Counted from the first letter of the stretch, positions 51,608 through 60,394 are shown. The stretch is 64,000 nt of DNA from Polaribacter litorisediminis (GCF_019968605.1 NZ_CP082966.1:979001-1043000); one strand, 5' to 3'. A program made the numbers and translations. The notes: a model not told the origin generated them from the sequence alone.

Positions 51608-52752
51608 TGATTAAATTTTTTAGACACATCAGAAAAAGCCTTATGGAACAAAACAAAACTGGCAAGTATTTTAAATATGCTATTGGAGAAATTATACTTG
51701 TGGTGATTGGAATTTTAATAGCCTTACAGATAAATAATTGGAATGAGTCCAGAAAAAAGGAACAAGTTGAGAAACAGGTCTTAATAAGTCTATTTCAAGA
51801 AGTCGAGAAAGACAGAATGATGTTCAAAGAAATTGATTATCAATATAAAAATGACTTACGCAAGTTAACTTATTTTAGAAATCTTATCTGGCAAGAAAAG
51901 CACAGTATGGAAGACGCGTTATCTCTAAATGGATTTGAAGGCATTGCATTTCGAGATGTAAATCCGAATCGTATTACGTATGATGAAATGATCAGTACTG
52001 GTAAAATCTACTATTTATCAAATCAAGCCTTGGTAAATGAAATCATTAATTACTATGAAATCATCGAAAGTTATATCTATGAATTAAGACAAAGCAGAGT
52101 TGAATTTAGATCAAATTTTTATGACGTAAGCGCTATGGCTGATTTTTGGTTAACCAATTATGATAATGATAATAAAGAATTAGCGTATCATTTTGCCAAT
52201 AATCAAACCACCGAAACCTATAAACAATTGAAGATCATTTCAGAATGGAGTATTGTCAATATTCGATATTCGAAGAACTCAATTACTAACTTATATTCTA
52301 AAGCGTCCCAACTTCAAAAATTAATTGATAAAGAGCTAGGACACTCGCTAATCCTAACCGATGACTCAAAACCATCAGAAGAAAACACAGGCATCATAGA
52401 AACTATCGAACTAAAAAGAATCTCAGAATTAGTAACTGCAGGCAAAGACATTGATGCTATTATCGAAATCATTAAAAAAGAGGATAAAGACAAACCCAAT
52501 TATTTCATTTCAGATAAAGAGATTAATCGTTTAGCCTATAAGCTTCTGCGACAAGACAAAAATAAGGATGCTCTAAAATTATTTAAACTCAATATAGAAT
52601 TATATCCAAATGAATTTAATGTGTATGATAGTTATGGAGAATGTCTTTTAAAAATGGGTGATACCGTAAATGGCATAAAAGCTTACAAAAAATCTTTAGA
52701 ATTAAATTCAGACAATACCAATGCTAAAATAATACTTTCTGAATTTGAGTAA
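51607..52752 (+). CDS. DUF6090 array member 22 with C-terminal TPR-like tail
   Basis: 381 aa, the longest. No insert. The body is a singleton (VLISLFQEVEKDRMMFKEID, PNRITYDEMISTGKIYYL). After about residue 265, EENTGIIETIELKRISELV leads into helical repeats ending NEFNVYDSYGECLLKMGDTV and GIKAYKKSLELNSD. The same NVYDSxG type of TPR ending is found on the esterase at 53383. It closes the intact array. Confidence 0.87.
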   Translation: MIKFFRHIRKSLMEQNKTGKYFKYAIGEIILVVIGILIALQINNWNESRKKEQVEKQVLISLFQEVEKDRMMFKEIDYQYKNDLRKLTYFRNLIWQEKHSMEDALSLNGFEGIAFRDVNPNRITYDEMISTGKIYYLSNQALVNEIINYYEIIESYIYELRQSRVEFRSNFYDVSAMADFWLTNYDNDNKELAYHFANNQTTETYKQLKIISEWSIVNIRYSKNSITNLYSKASQLQKLIDKELGHSLILTDDSKPSEENTGIIETIELKRISELVTAGKDIDAIIEIIKKEDKDKPNYFISDKEINRLAYKLLRQDKNKDALKLFKLNIELYPNEFNVYDSYGECLLKMGDTVNGIKAYKKSLELNSDNTNAKIILSEFE

Positions 52753-52805
52753 AATTACGAAAGCACAACGCCGTGTTGTACTTCATTAACACCAACCGAT
52801 AATCA

Positions 52806-52886
52806 ATGATAAAATTCTTTAGAAAACTGCGCTACGACCTTATGGGAGCAAATAAAAACAAACCAATATCTAATAAACACAAGTAG
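52806..52886 (+). pseudogene. Truncated DUF6090 head at the array end
   Basis: ATG to TAG, 26 codons: MIKFFRKLRYDLMGANKNK and a short tail, stopping before the membrane helix. A leftover of a 23rd array member or a head without a body. The following 90 bases show no clear body remnant. Confidence 0.7.
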
Positions 52887-53382
52887 AAATTATCACTTCG
52901 TACAGAATTTCAATCAGAAGTAGGCTCAACGGTAAAATTAAATCTGCGAAATCACTCTTAGAATATTTTGAACTAAATCCTGAATCATAACGAAAGCCGT
53001 ACATAATGAATCGAAAAGAATTCCTCTATGGGCTGCGTCGGGTTTTCGGTTGAAATTGTCATTTCCGTGAAAACGGGAATCTAAATAATAGAATTTTGGT
53101 TTTTGACTTTTTTAGGTCAAAATGAAACGAGCGAAATCTGCCTCTATGGCTCTGCCTCGAGGAGAGTTCGTTTCAAGAAATTCTTTATTAATTTGTAATC
53201 TTACAAATTCGTTCTGCTTTGGGTATTCTAAACTTTTTGAGGTTTTAAATTCAGCGAAAAAATTAAATTGATTTTGCTATATTTACAAAGATATGTGAGG
53301 ATTAAAATAATAACAATGATTACTCTATGCATATAACAGCATAAAGGACATATAATTTTTTGTGACAACAAACCACCCTAAT
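52887..53382. repeat. Repeat-rich gap between the array and the esterase
   Basis: 53010-53190 matches 55025-55223 (see there), with an empty palindrome site at about 53136. 53190-53360 resembles 13553-13740 and contains a perfect hairpin AATTTGTAA/TTACAAATT (about 53191-53210). No gene. Confidence 0.65.
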
Positions 53383-54639
53383 ATGAAAAACACCTTTACA
53401 CTCTTAATTATAGCCCTAATGGCTATTGGATGTAATCAGTCAAACAAAAGCGAATCAGAATTAAGTAATGACAATCAAATCACTATTGGTCACATTGATT
53501 CTCTCAAATCTGATATTCTTGGAGAAACCAGAAAAATATGGGTACATATCCCAAAAAACTATCAGGAAGGCAAAAAATATCCCGTCTTATATGTACTAGA
53601 TGGTCCGGGACATTTTCATTCTGTAACCGGTTTGATTAAACAATTGAGTACCAATGGTACATTTGTTCTTCCGGAAATGATCGTTATTGCTATTCCGAAT
53701 ACAAATAGAAGTCGCGATTTAATACCCACTAAAGTGGATGTTGATTATCGCACCGGTAATAAACTTCAATATGAGAGTGGTGGAGGTAGTGCTTTTCTTG
53801 ATTTTATCGAGCATGAGCTGATTCCTTATGTTGACAAAACCTATCCAACTACCTCTTTACGAACGTATGTGGGACATTCATTTGGTGGACTTAGCGTGAT
53901 ACATGCCCTCACCACCAGAAGTCATCTTTTCGACAATTATTTGGCCATTGACCCAAGTTTTTGGTGGGATAATATGGCATATCTGGAAACTGTAGATTCC
54001 CTGTTATCGGTGAAAGATTTTACTAATAAGGGACTTTTTGTAGGTATGGCAAATACGATGGGTGGCGGGCAAGACTATGCCACAGTTGAAGACGATACCT
54101 TAGGAACTTCAGCACACATACGATCCATATTGAAATTTTCAAAATCATTAGATAAAAAGGATAATGGATTAAATTTTGAATGGAAATACTACCCACAAGA
54201 AAATCATGGTAGCGTTCCACTCATTACAGAATATGATGGCTTACGATTTCTATTTGATTGGTATCAATTCAAGGAGATGTTTGAGCTAGGTCGTCCAGGT
54301 TTATACGCTACCGATGAGGCTTTGGAAGTGGTGAAATCTCATTATGAAAATGTATCGCAAAAAATGGGATACGAAATAAAGCCTGCTGAGTGGTTCATTA
54401 ATAGGCTTGGGAACCACTATATATGGGTCAAAAATCTTGATTTGGCAGCTGCCTTGTTAGATCTTAATATTGCCAATTTTCCAAATAGTAATAATGTCTA
54501 CGATTCAAGGGGTGATTGTTACCTCGCTGCTAGAGACTCCCTGAAAGCATTGGAGTTCTATAGAAAAGCATTGGAAACGGGCGATAATAATTATTCTCAA
54601 GCAAAAATAGATAGGATATCCAAAGCACTAAAAAAGTAA
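53383..54639 (+). CDS. Fes-type esterase lipoprotein with TPR tail
   Basis: 418 aa from ATG 53383, chosen because it starts a lipoprotein signal (LIIALMAIGC, Cys17). Alpha/beta hydrolase core: VLYVLDGPG, nucleophile elbow GHSFGG with Ser166, WKYYPQENHGSVP with the likely catalytic His. C-terminal TPR helices (NNVYDSRGDCYLAARDSL, ALEFYRKALE). Same architecture as the protein at 20487, but with a lipid anchor. Substrate unknown. Confidence 0.9.
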   Translation: MKNTFTLLIIALMAIGCNQSNKSESELSNDNQITIGHIDSLKSDILGETRKIWVHIPKNYQEGKKYPVLYVLDGPGHFHSVTGLIKQLSTNGTFVLPEMIVIAIPNTNRSRDLIPTKVDVDYRTGNKLQYESGGGSAFLDFIEHELIPYVDKTYPTTSLRTYVGHSFGGLSVIHALTTRSHLFDNYLAIDPSFWWDNMAYLETVDSLLSVKDFTNKGLFVGMANTMGGGQDYATVEDDTLGTSAHIRSILKFSKSLDKKDNGLNFEWKYYPQENHGSVPLITEYDGLRFLFDWYQFKEMFELGRPGLYATDEALEVVKSHYENVSQKMGYEIKPAEWFINRLGNHYIWVKNLDLAAALLDLNIANFPNSNNVYDSRGDCYLAARDSLKALEFYRKALETGDNNYSQAKIDRISKALKK

Positions 54640-54652
54640 AAAGCCGTTACTA

Positions 54653-54671
54653 ATAACTAAGCATATGGCGT
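54653..54671. repeat. Start fragment of the 396-bp repeat
   Basis: Reads ATAACTAAGCATATGGCG, the first bases of the repeat at 15559 and 29151, then diverges. It again follows directly after an accessory gene, as the full copies do. Confidence 0.6.
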
Positions 54672-54705
54672 ACTGGACTTCCTAGTAATTTTGTGACTAA
54701 TTTTC

Positions 54706-54990
54706 TTAGGTCGCTTTGTTAAAAATTCCTTTTAATTTTAATTCCATTTCTAAAGGGGTTCAATACCCTAAAGAAGAGTGTAATCTTTCAGTATTATACC
54801 AATCAATATAGTCTTCAATAGATTTATATAATTGATTGTAAGAAGTAAATTTGAACCTGTACAGCCATTCGTGTTTAAGGGTCTTAAAAAAGCTTTCAGC
54901 CACAGCGTTCCTTTTTTATCAAAAACTACGTTTTTATTCTTAATCTCAAATCCTTTCTACTCATAGATTTGGCTATTCTTGTTTGAAAAA
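54706..54990 (-). pseudogene. IS3 family transposase (OrfB) C-terminal remnant
   Basis: On the minus strand 54706-54905 encodes AVAESFFKTLKHEWLYRF then YIDWYNTERLHSSLGY and TPLEMELK, the classic end of IS3-type OrfB integrases. An in-frame stop replaces a residue after LGY, and upstream the SMSRKG motif is split from NAVAES by unrelated bases. No intact element remains. Confidence 0.8.
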
Positions 54991-55024
54991 AAATGAGTAT
55001 AATTTTTACAAACTTTGTCTTTTA

Positions 55025-55223
55025 ATCGAAAATAATTCCTCTATGGGCTGCGTCGGGGTTTCCGTTGAAATTGTCATTCCCGTGAAAACGGGAATCTAAA
55101 TAATAGAATTTTGGTTTTTGACTTTTTTAGGCCAAAATGAAACGAGCGAAACCTGCCTTGCCGGCAGGCAGGTACCTCTATGGCTCTGCCTCGAGGATAG
55201 TTCGTTTCAAGAAATTCTTTATT
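55025..55223. repeat. Dispersed repeat with a palindrome inserted
   Basis: About 200 bases matching 53010-53190. Includes the hairpin ATTCCCGT-GAAA-ACGGGAAT at 55076-55095. A palindrome copy lies at 55152-55172, exactly where the first copy reads GCGAAATCTGCCTCTATGG without it. This gives a filled/empty comparison outside coding sequence. Confidence 0.8.
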
Positions 55224-56576
55224 TTAATATAATAAATTATACAATTCTAATACAGCAAAAGTATCCAACTTACAATAAGCTAGCATATTTTTATGTGCCT
55301 CTTCTTTATCTATCTCAGATAAACTAGAAAAACCTTTATAAACTTCGACAGTTGCCATTCCTTGCTGAATTTCCAAATCTTGATAAGAAAGATGAGGTAG
55401 GTAAGTAGGTAATACAGTTTTTAAAGACCAGGTATTTTGGGTGGCTTCCGTTTTTATATATCTACGAAAAACCACTCCTAAATCTATCAATCTTGCTCTT
55501 ATGCTTTCTAAAGCATCTTTATATTTTGGAAAATCTCTGATTAAATTATTAAGCATTGTTTTCTCAAAACTAGAATACATCAAAATCTTTCCACAGTCTG
55601 CTTTATGGTTTAAATCTTTACTCATTTGTAGTATTAAACCTTCTCTAGGGTCATCAATGCCATTGCCTAAAATCTCAAAATGTTCAGGTTTAGAATGGGC
55701 ATCTTTCTGATAATGTAAACTGTACTGAAAAGGAATTTGTTGATAGGGTCTAGAATTATCATATTCAGGAATTCCATATTGTGCAGACTCAAAATCAAAA
55801 GAATAAATAGGAAAAGGATTGTCTTTTAAAAACTGTTGGATGCCATGTTCATCTTTATAAATAATATCAGTGCCTAATTTTGGTTGATTTGCAATTTCTT
55901 CTAAAATCGATTTATTTTCTGTTAAAGTATGACAGTACTTTGCAAATTCGCAGGCATAAGGTTTATCACAATGAGACCCAATTAAAACTGTTGGTTCTTC
56001 TTGTTGATATACTTCTAAAAAGGCAGCAATATTTTCAGGAATTTCTAACAAATAATTTTGCATTCTAGAAAATACACTTTCATAAGTAAACAATTCCTTT
56101 GGATTCAGAGCTCCATATCTAACATAGGTTTTATCAAAATGCATGATAGAAATATCTTCAATTTCAATTCCTGAATTCGTCATTACATAATACTGAATAG
56201 CAGCATCTCTAATGTGTTCAGGTTTTACAGAATTGGTGCTTTTTACTTCAAAAGCATGCCATTTTCCATCAATTTGATGTAAAATATCCAAAGCAACTAA
56301 GGTGTTTTTAGCAGCAAAAGTGGCTTCATAAATGGTTGTACAACCACTTTCAAGTAATTTTTTTGTTTTAGCAATAGCTTTAGAATTTGGATAATGATTT
56401 ACTAAAGCCAATTCTCCTCCAGGAAAATACTGTTGCGCTAAATCTCCAGCAGTATTTCCTGTTGCAAAAACTTGACGTTTACTTTCAGGATAATAAGCTT
56501 CCTCTCTTTTAAACTTATTTAGCCACAATGCTTTAGTGCATTTTAGCCCTTTTAAATATCTTGATTTTGATAGCAT
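55224..56576 (-). CDS. DUF2779 protein (Cas4-like nuclease plus DEDD exonuclease-like domain)
   Basis: 450 aa. The N-terminal part has a PD-(D/E)xK look: VALDILHQIDGKWHAFEVKS with Asp and ExK; four cysteines (KCTK near the start, SHCDK, YACEF, KYCHT) may hold an iron-sulfur cluster as in Cas4. The C-terminal part has IYSFDFESAQYG (acidic pair of DnaQ-like exonucleases) and AYCKLDTFAVLEL. Probably cuts or trims DNA; biological role unknown. Only sizeable non-IS gene on the minus strand. Confidence 0.85.
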   Translation of the reverse strand: MLSKSRYLKGLKCTKALWLNKFKREEAYYPESKRQVFATGNTAGDLAQQYFPGGELALVNHYPNSKAIAKTKKLLESGCTTIYEATFAAKNTLVALDILHQIDGKWHAFEVKSTNSVKPEHIRDAAIQYYVMTNSGIEIEDISIMHFDKTYVRYGALNPKELFTYESVFSRMQNYLLEIPENIAAFLEVYQQEEPTVLIGSHCDKPYACEFAKYCHTLTENKSILEEIANQPKLGTDIIYKDEHGIQQFLKDNPFPIYSFDFESAQYGIPEYDNSRPYQQIPFQYSLHYQKDAHSKPEHFEILGNGIDDPREGLILQMSKDLNHKADCGKILMYSSFEKTMLNNLIRDFPKYKDALESIRARLIDLGVVFRRYIKTEATQNTWSLKTVLPTYLPHLSYQDLEIQQGMATVEVYKGFSSLSEIDKEEAHKNMLAYCKLDTFAVLELYNLLY

Positions 56577-56698
56577 ATTTTAATTGTGATCATTAACAAT
56601 AGGATAAATTTTTGAACAATTTTCTCTTTAAAGATATAAAATAATTATTGATTATCTTGAAACGCCATAATTTGGCGCAATGACCATTTATTTGTGGT

Positions 56699-57694
56699 AT
56701 GAAAAAGTTTATGGAGAAATTCACCAATCGTATCAAAGAATATTTAGAGCAAGAACAATTAAAAAATAGCACAGTGGACACCTCAGTAATCAGTAAAAGA
56801 CAACAATTAATTCTCAACAAACTCAGAAGAGGAAACTTTACTTTTAAAGAAATTGAAAGTTATTTAGCCTTGGAATCAGAAATTCAAGGGATGGTCCTAT
56901 TGGCATCAAAAAGAACACTGCAAAGAGATCTATTCAGCATTGCTGAAATATATGGAGTAGAAATCAAGTACGATAGATCCTTAAAAAAGTACACCATTAT
57001 AGAGGATCTACAATCGGTAACCCAACAAAAACTATTGGAGACTGTCGATATGTACCATGCCTTGCAATTAAAAGATAAAATATCAGATAAATTAATTTTC
57101 GAACAACGCCAACCAAAAGGAACACAGCATTTAGTGACCATTCTAAAGGCTATAAACGATAAAAAGCAAATCAAATTTCAGTATCTGAAATACTGGGAAG
57201 ATCAAGAAGAGGATAGAACCATTGAGCCGAGGTTCTTAAAAGAATACAAACAACGATGGTATGCTGTTGGAATAGACATTCAAAAAGAGCAACCTAGAAT
57301 ATTTGGTTTAGACAGAATTCAAAATCTAGAAATAACGGCATCCGATTGTAAGTTTCACAATATTGATGTAGAGTCGTTATTTACAAATAGCTTCGGAATC
57401 ATTTCGCCAAACAATCAAAAGCCAATTGATATAGAACTTACGTTTACTGCTTTTCAAGCAAAATACATTAAGAGCTTGCCTTTACATCACTCACAACAAA
57501 TCATAAAAGAAGATACAGAACAAGTCGTTTTCAGTGTTTTTGTAGTGCCAACATTCGACTTTAAAATGGAGTTGATGTCTTACGGAAGTTCATTGCTAGA
57601 CATAAAACCTCAAAGTCTTAAAAATGAAATAATTGATGAGCATAAAAAGGCGGTAGAAATATTTACGAGAAATAATTTAAAAGATAACAAATAA
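56699..57694 (+). CDS. WYL domain transcriptional regulator
   Basis: 331 aa. N-terminal winged helix with KRQQLILNKLRRGNFTFKEIE and SKRTLQRDLFSIAEIYGVEI. The central WYL domain has IEPRFLKEYKQRWYAVGID; the C-terminal WCX part is present. WYL regulators often sit next to defence or DNA-repair genes. It is divergent from the DUF2779 gene (123-base gap) and lies 13 bases before an unknown gene. Confidence 0.92.
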   Translation: MKKFMEKFTNRIKEYLEQEQLKNSTVDTSVISKRQQLILNKLRRGNFTFKEIESYLALESEIQGMVLLASKRTLQRDLFSIAEIYGVEIKYDRSLKKYTIIEDLQSVTQQKLLETVDMYHALQLKDKISDKLIFEQRQPKGTQHLVTILKAINDKKQIKFQYLKYWEDQEEDRTIEPRFLKEYKQRWYAVGIDIQKEQPRIFGLDRIQNLEITASDCKFHNIDVESLFTNSFGIISPNNQKPIDIELTFTAFQAKYIKSLPLHHSQQIIKEDTEQVVFSVFVVPTFDFKMELMSYGSSLLDIKPQSLKNEIIDEHKKAVEIFTRNNLKDNK

Positions 57695-57707
57695 AAAATC
57701 ATCAATA

Positions 57708-58334
57708 ATGGACATTTCAAATAAACTACAAGACTTAAATTCTAAATGGAGAGCTTCAAGACCTTCTTATAAAAATTTTGCAAATGATGGTATCTTAAAC
57801 TATTCTGAATATAAAAAGCAGAATCCCAAAATATTATACTTGTTAAAAGAATCTCATTCGGGCTTTGTAAATATAGCTCCACATCCTGAAGGGTATGGAC
57901 CAATTGGCGACAGCAATGTCTTTTGGAGATATATGAGAGGTTATGAGTATATAATAACTAAGGTTTTAAATAATCAAGAGTATGATGAAAAAAAACTGAT
58001 GATATTGAAAGAAAATAAAAATGTTAATACTGCTTATGTTAACATAAAAAAACAATGTGATTATAATAAAACTTCTAATCCTAAAGAAATTGAAATTTAT
58101 ACAAATAATGATAAAGAGTTTCTTATTGAACAAATTGAACTAATAAACCCTGATGTGATTTACTGTGCAGGTACTTTTAGTTTTTACCAAATATTATACA
58201 ATGATGTAAATAAGTTGTCTAATAAAGTCTATAAATCAAATAATAGAATAATTATCGATTACTATCATCTATCACATCGGTCAGGGTATAAGACTTTTAA
58301 GGAATTATACGATTTAATTAGCGAAATTAATTAA
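57708..58334 (+). CDS. Hypothetical protein, perhaps uracil-DNA-glycosylase-like fold
   Basis: 208 aa, cytoplasmic. Segments PKILYLLKESHSG, INPDVIYCAGTFSF and the C-terminal DYYHLSHRSGYKTF are placed like the strands and His-containing motif of the uracil-DNA-glycosylase superfamily, but the match is weak. Very AT-rich. It follows the WYL gene by 13 bases and is probably co-transcribed. Confidence 0.6.
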   Translation: MDISNKLQDLNSKWRASRPSYKNFANDGILNYSEYKKQNPKILYLLKESHSGFVNIAPHPEGYGPIGDSNVFWRYMRGYEYIITKVLNNQEYDEKKLMILKENKNVNTAYVNIKKQCDYNKTSNPKEIEIYTNNDKEFLIEQIELINPDVIYCAGTFSFYQILYNDVNKLSNKVYKSNNRIIIDYYHLSHRSGYKTFKELYDLISEIN

Positions 58335-58370
58335 AGCTATTTATTTGTTTAGCTATAAATACCATTTGTT

Positions 58371-58751
58371 ATGAAAAGCACTGCCACAATATTAAAAAAA
58401 TTAGAAAAAGAGCTCACGGAACTATCTGCATTATATGAAGAATCAATAAGTGAAAAATTCAAATTAGTACACCAGTTTTATGATTTAGATACTCAACTTT
58501 CAGTTACCTTTTGTAAGGATGCTAATACAGATTACATCACGTATCACATAGTTATAAAAAATAGATTAGGGAAGCTTAAAATGTTTCTATCTGGTCAAGG
58601 AGAGCACTATGAAAAGTTAAAAATAAAATTAGGAGAACGAAGTGTTGTTTTGAATTTAAAGGCAATTAATCTCGATGATAATGATAGAATTTTTTCACAG
58701 GTAAAATCAAATTGGATGGTATTAAATGAAATTTTTATAAATGAAAATTAA
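58371..58751 (+). CDS. Hypothetical 126-aa protein
   Basis: No family recognised. The start MKSTATILKKLEKEL is similar in protein and DNA to the start of the next gene (MKTTTTLLKALEKEP), the rest is unrelated. Remaining part mixed helix/strand (DTQLSVTFCKDANTDYITYH). Three bases separate it from the next ATG. Confidence 0.6.
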   Translation: MKSTATILKKLEKELTELSALYEESISEKFKLVHQFYDLDTQLSVTFCKDANTDYITYHIVIKNRLGKLKMFLSGQGEHYEKLKIKLGERSVVLNLKAINLDDNDRIFSQVKSNWMVLNEIFINEN

Positions 58752-58754
58752 AGT

Positions 58755-59471
58755 ATGAAAACCACTACCACACTTTTAAAAGCATTAGAAAAAGAGCCTA
58801 ATAACAATAGAGAAGACATAAAAACAAGCTTCCCTAAATTTGATAAATTCACGAAGGGTTTACAACCTGGTCAACTCATTCTAATGGCTGGAAGGCCAGG
58901 TATGGGAAATTTAACCTTTGTCAAATGTCTAGTGCTCAATACAAGCATCAGACATCAAAATCCAGTAGCTGTATTTTCATTGGAGCAAACAGCCGAAACC
59001 TATTTACAAAAAATGATAGCGACAGAAGCAGGCATATCCTATATCGAGGTTCAAAGACAAGACCATTCTGAAGAAACTACTATAAACCTGAATCAAGCAA
59101 TTAATAAAATTGAAAAAGCAGCCATTTTTATAAATGATGAGTTAGAATTTTCTTTAAATGTGATAAGTTCGAAAATAACAGAGCTCAAAAATGCTCAGGA
59201 TATAAAATTGGTCATGATCCACGGGTATGAACTGGTAACTTACCAAGAGTATGCAAAAGACTCTAGAAAACAAGAACTAGATACCATTGCAAAGCAATTA
59301 AAAATCCTTGCAGAAGAACTCAATATAACAATCATAATTACCCATCAACTTTCTGATATTTCTCAAGCACATTCCCATAAAGAAGTATTGCCTAGTTTAA
59401 AGGAAATATACCAAGATACACCCATCGCAAAGGTAGACACTCCAGTATTGGGAGGCATACGAAACCAATAG
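58755..59471 (+). CDS. DnaB-like RecA-fold domain protein with degenerate ATPase motifs
   Basis: 238 aa. Resembles only the C-terminal helicase domain of DnaB: TSFPKFDKFTKGLQPGQLIL, then LSLEQTAE-like SLEQTAETYLQKM and TIIITHQLS. The Walker A reads GRPGMGNLTF with Asn52 and Leu53 in place of Lys-Thr; Walker B reads KLVMIHGYEL with His for Asp. ATP hydrolysis is therefore unlikely. The C-terminus is cut where integrase sequence begins (about 59440-59470). Confidence 0.75.
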   Translation: MKTTTTLLKALEKEPNNNREDIKTSFPKFDKFTKGLQPGQLILMAGRPGMGNLTFVKCLVLNTSIRHQNPVAVFSLEQTAETYLQKMIATEAGISYIEVQRQDHSEETTINLNQAINKIEKAAIFINDELEFSLNVISSKITELKNAQDIKLVMIHGYELVTYQEYAKDSRKQELDTIAKQLKILAEELNITIIITHQLSDISQAHSHKEVLPSLKEIYQDTPIAKVDTPVLGGIRNQ

Positions 59472-59727
59472 AAGAGATCATTTTTCTAAAAGATTTAGAA
59501 GTGTTGTAAAAGAACATTTTAAGCTAAATGAAGACTATGGAGTTTATAGTTTTAGGCATACCTTTATTTCTAAATTATATAGAAAATTAAGAGAAGATTC
59601 AGCTCCATTTGAAGCAAAGAGTAATTTAATGTTAATCACAGGGCATCGTTCCATGAGTGCTTTGGAGAAATATTTAAGAGAAATTGATGCTGAATTACCT
59701 GAAGATTACTCAAAATTATTCAAATAA
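59452..59727 (+). pseudogene. Tyrosine recombinase (integrase) C-terminal fragment
   Basis: An open frame without its own start encodes DHFSKRFRSVVKEHF, then YSFRHTFISKLYRKL and LITGHRSMSALEKYLREI, ending at TAA 59725-59727. These are the catalytic Arg-His, His-Arg and Tyr of a tyrosine recombinase. The N-terminal part is missing and the frame joins the DnaB-like gene, so a deletion or recombination removed the rest. Confidence 0.85.
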
Positions 59728-59728
59728 C

Positions 59729-60067
59729 ATGAACAAGGAACCTAGAAAAGTACATGCGATTTTTGAAGAATTAAGAGACCGAGCTTCGTATCCATTCTTG
59801 TTTTATATACCAAAAAGTTATGTTGAAGTCTTTATGGAAGAAAAAGTGCTCAATGAAATTGATTGGGCATTTGATGTCTTAATTATGGCGAGGAAAAAAA
59901 TGGATATTATTTTTATGGATGATAAAGACGAATCACAAGAAGTATTCAAAAAGCAACGTGCTTTAAAGGAGAATTTATTTGACTTGGCTGAATATGAAAC
60001 CGTCTTAAATCCAGCACAATTTTCAATTTTAATTAATAATTACAAAGATCATTTATTTGCAATGTAG
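59729..60067 (+). CDS. Hypothetical 112-aa protein, perhaps 5' half of a split gene
   Basis: Starts one base after the integrase stop (MNKEPRKVHAIFEELRDRA). Mostly helical; not recognised. It ends at TAG 60065-60067. The same frame stays open after this codon for 108 more codons, so it and the next entry may be one protein split by an amber codon. Confidence 0.55.
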   Translation: MNKEPRKVHAIFEELRDRASYPFLFYIPKSYVEVFMEEKVLNEIDWAFDVLIMARKKMDIIFMDDKDESQEVFKKQRALKENLFDLAEYETVLNPAQFSILINNYKDHLFAM

Positions 60068-60070
60068 TAT

Positions 60071-60394
60071 TTGGCAGACTTATTAGTCTTGGATGTTCAT
60101 TCAAGTAAAGATGAAAGATATAAAAAGTATTTAGGTCATTTTACGCTACAAAATGCGGCTTATAGGTTGCATAAATCAGGTATTGATAAAGATTTTCCTA
60201 ATTTTCGAAAAACCCAAGCTGAAGAGGATTTTATGCGGGAATGCGTTATGATTCACTTAAATATTTCAGAAATACTGCAAGAAGAAATTGCTCCACCTAA
60301 ACAAAAAGTAAAGAAGAAAAAGCAACAGTATATTACAGATGAAGAATCTCAAAAGTATTTGTTAGAAACCGTTTTTGATATAAAAATCGAATAA
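60071..60394 (+). CDS. Hypothetical 107-aa protein, perhaps 3' half of a split gene
   Basis: In frame with the preceding gene; TTG 60071 is the only near start and no ribosome-binding site is seen. Contains KYLGHFTLQNAAYRLHKSG and a lysine-rich segment KQKVKKKKQQYI. More likely the rest of the 59729 protein after a nonsense change. Not recognised. Confidence 0.4.
   Translation: MADLLVLDVHSSKDERYKKYLGHFTLQNAAYRLHKSGIDKDFPNFRKTQAEEDFMRECVMIHLNISEILQEEIAPPKQKVKKKKQQYITDEESQKYLLETVFDIKIE

Noticed and set aside
31440..55172. CCTGCC/GGCAGG palindromes as transcription terminators
   Set aside because: No T run follows and many copies lie inside coding regions, where termination would kill the gene.
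55441..55710. 89-codon + strand ORF opposite the DUF2779 gene
   Set aside because: Antisense frame of a well supported gene, no recognisable protein features.
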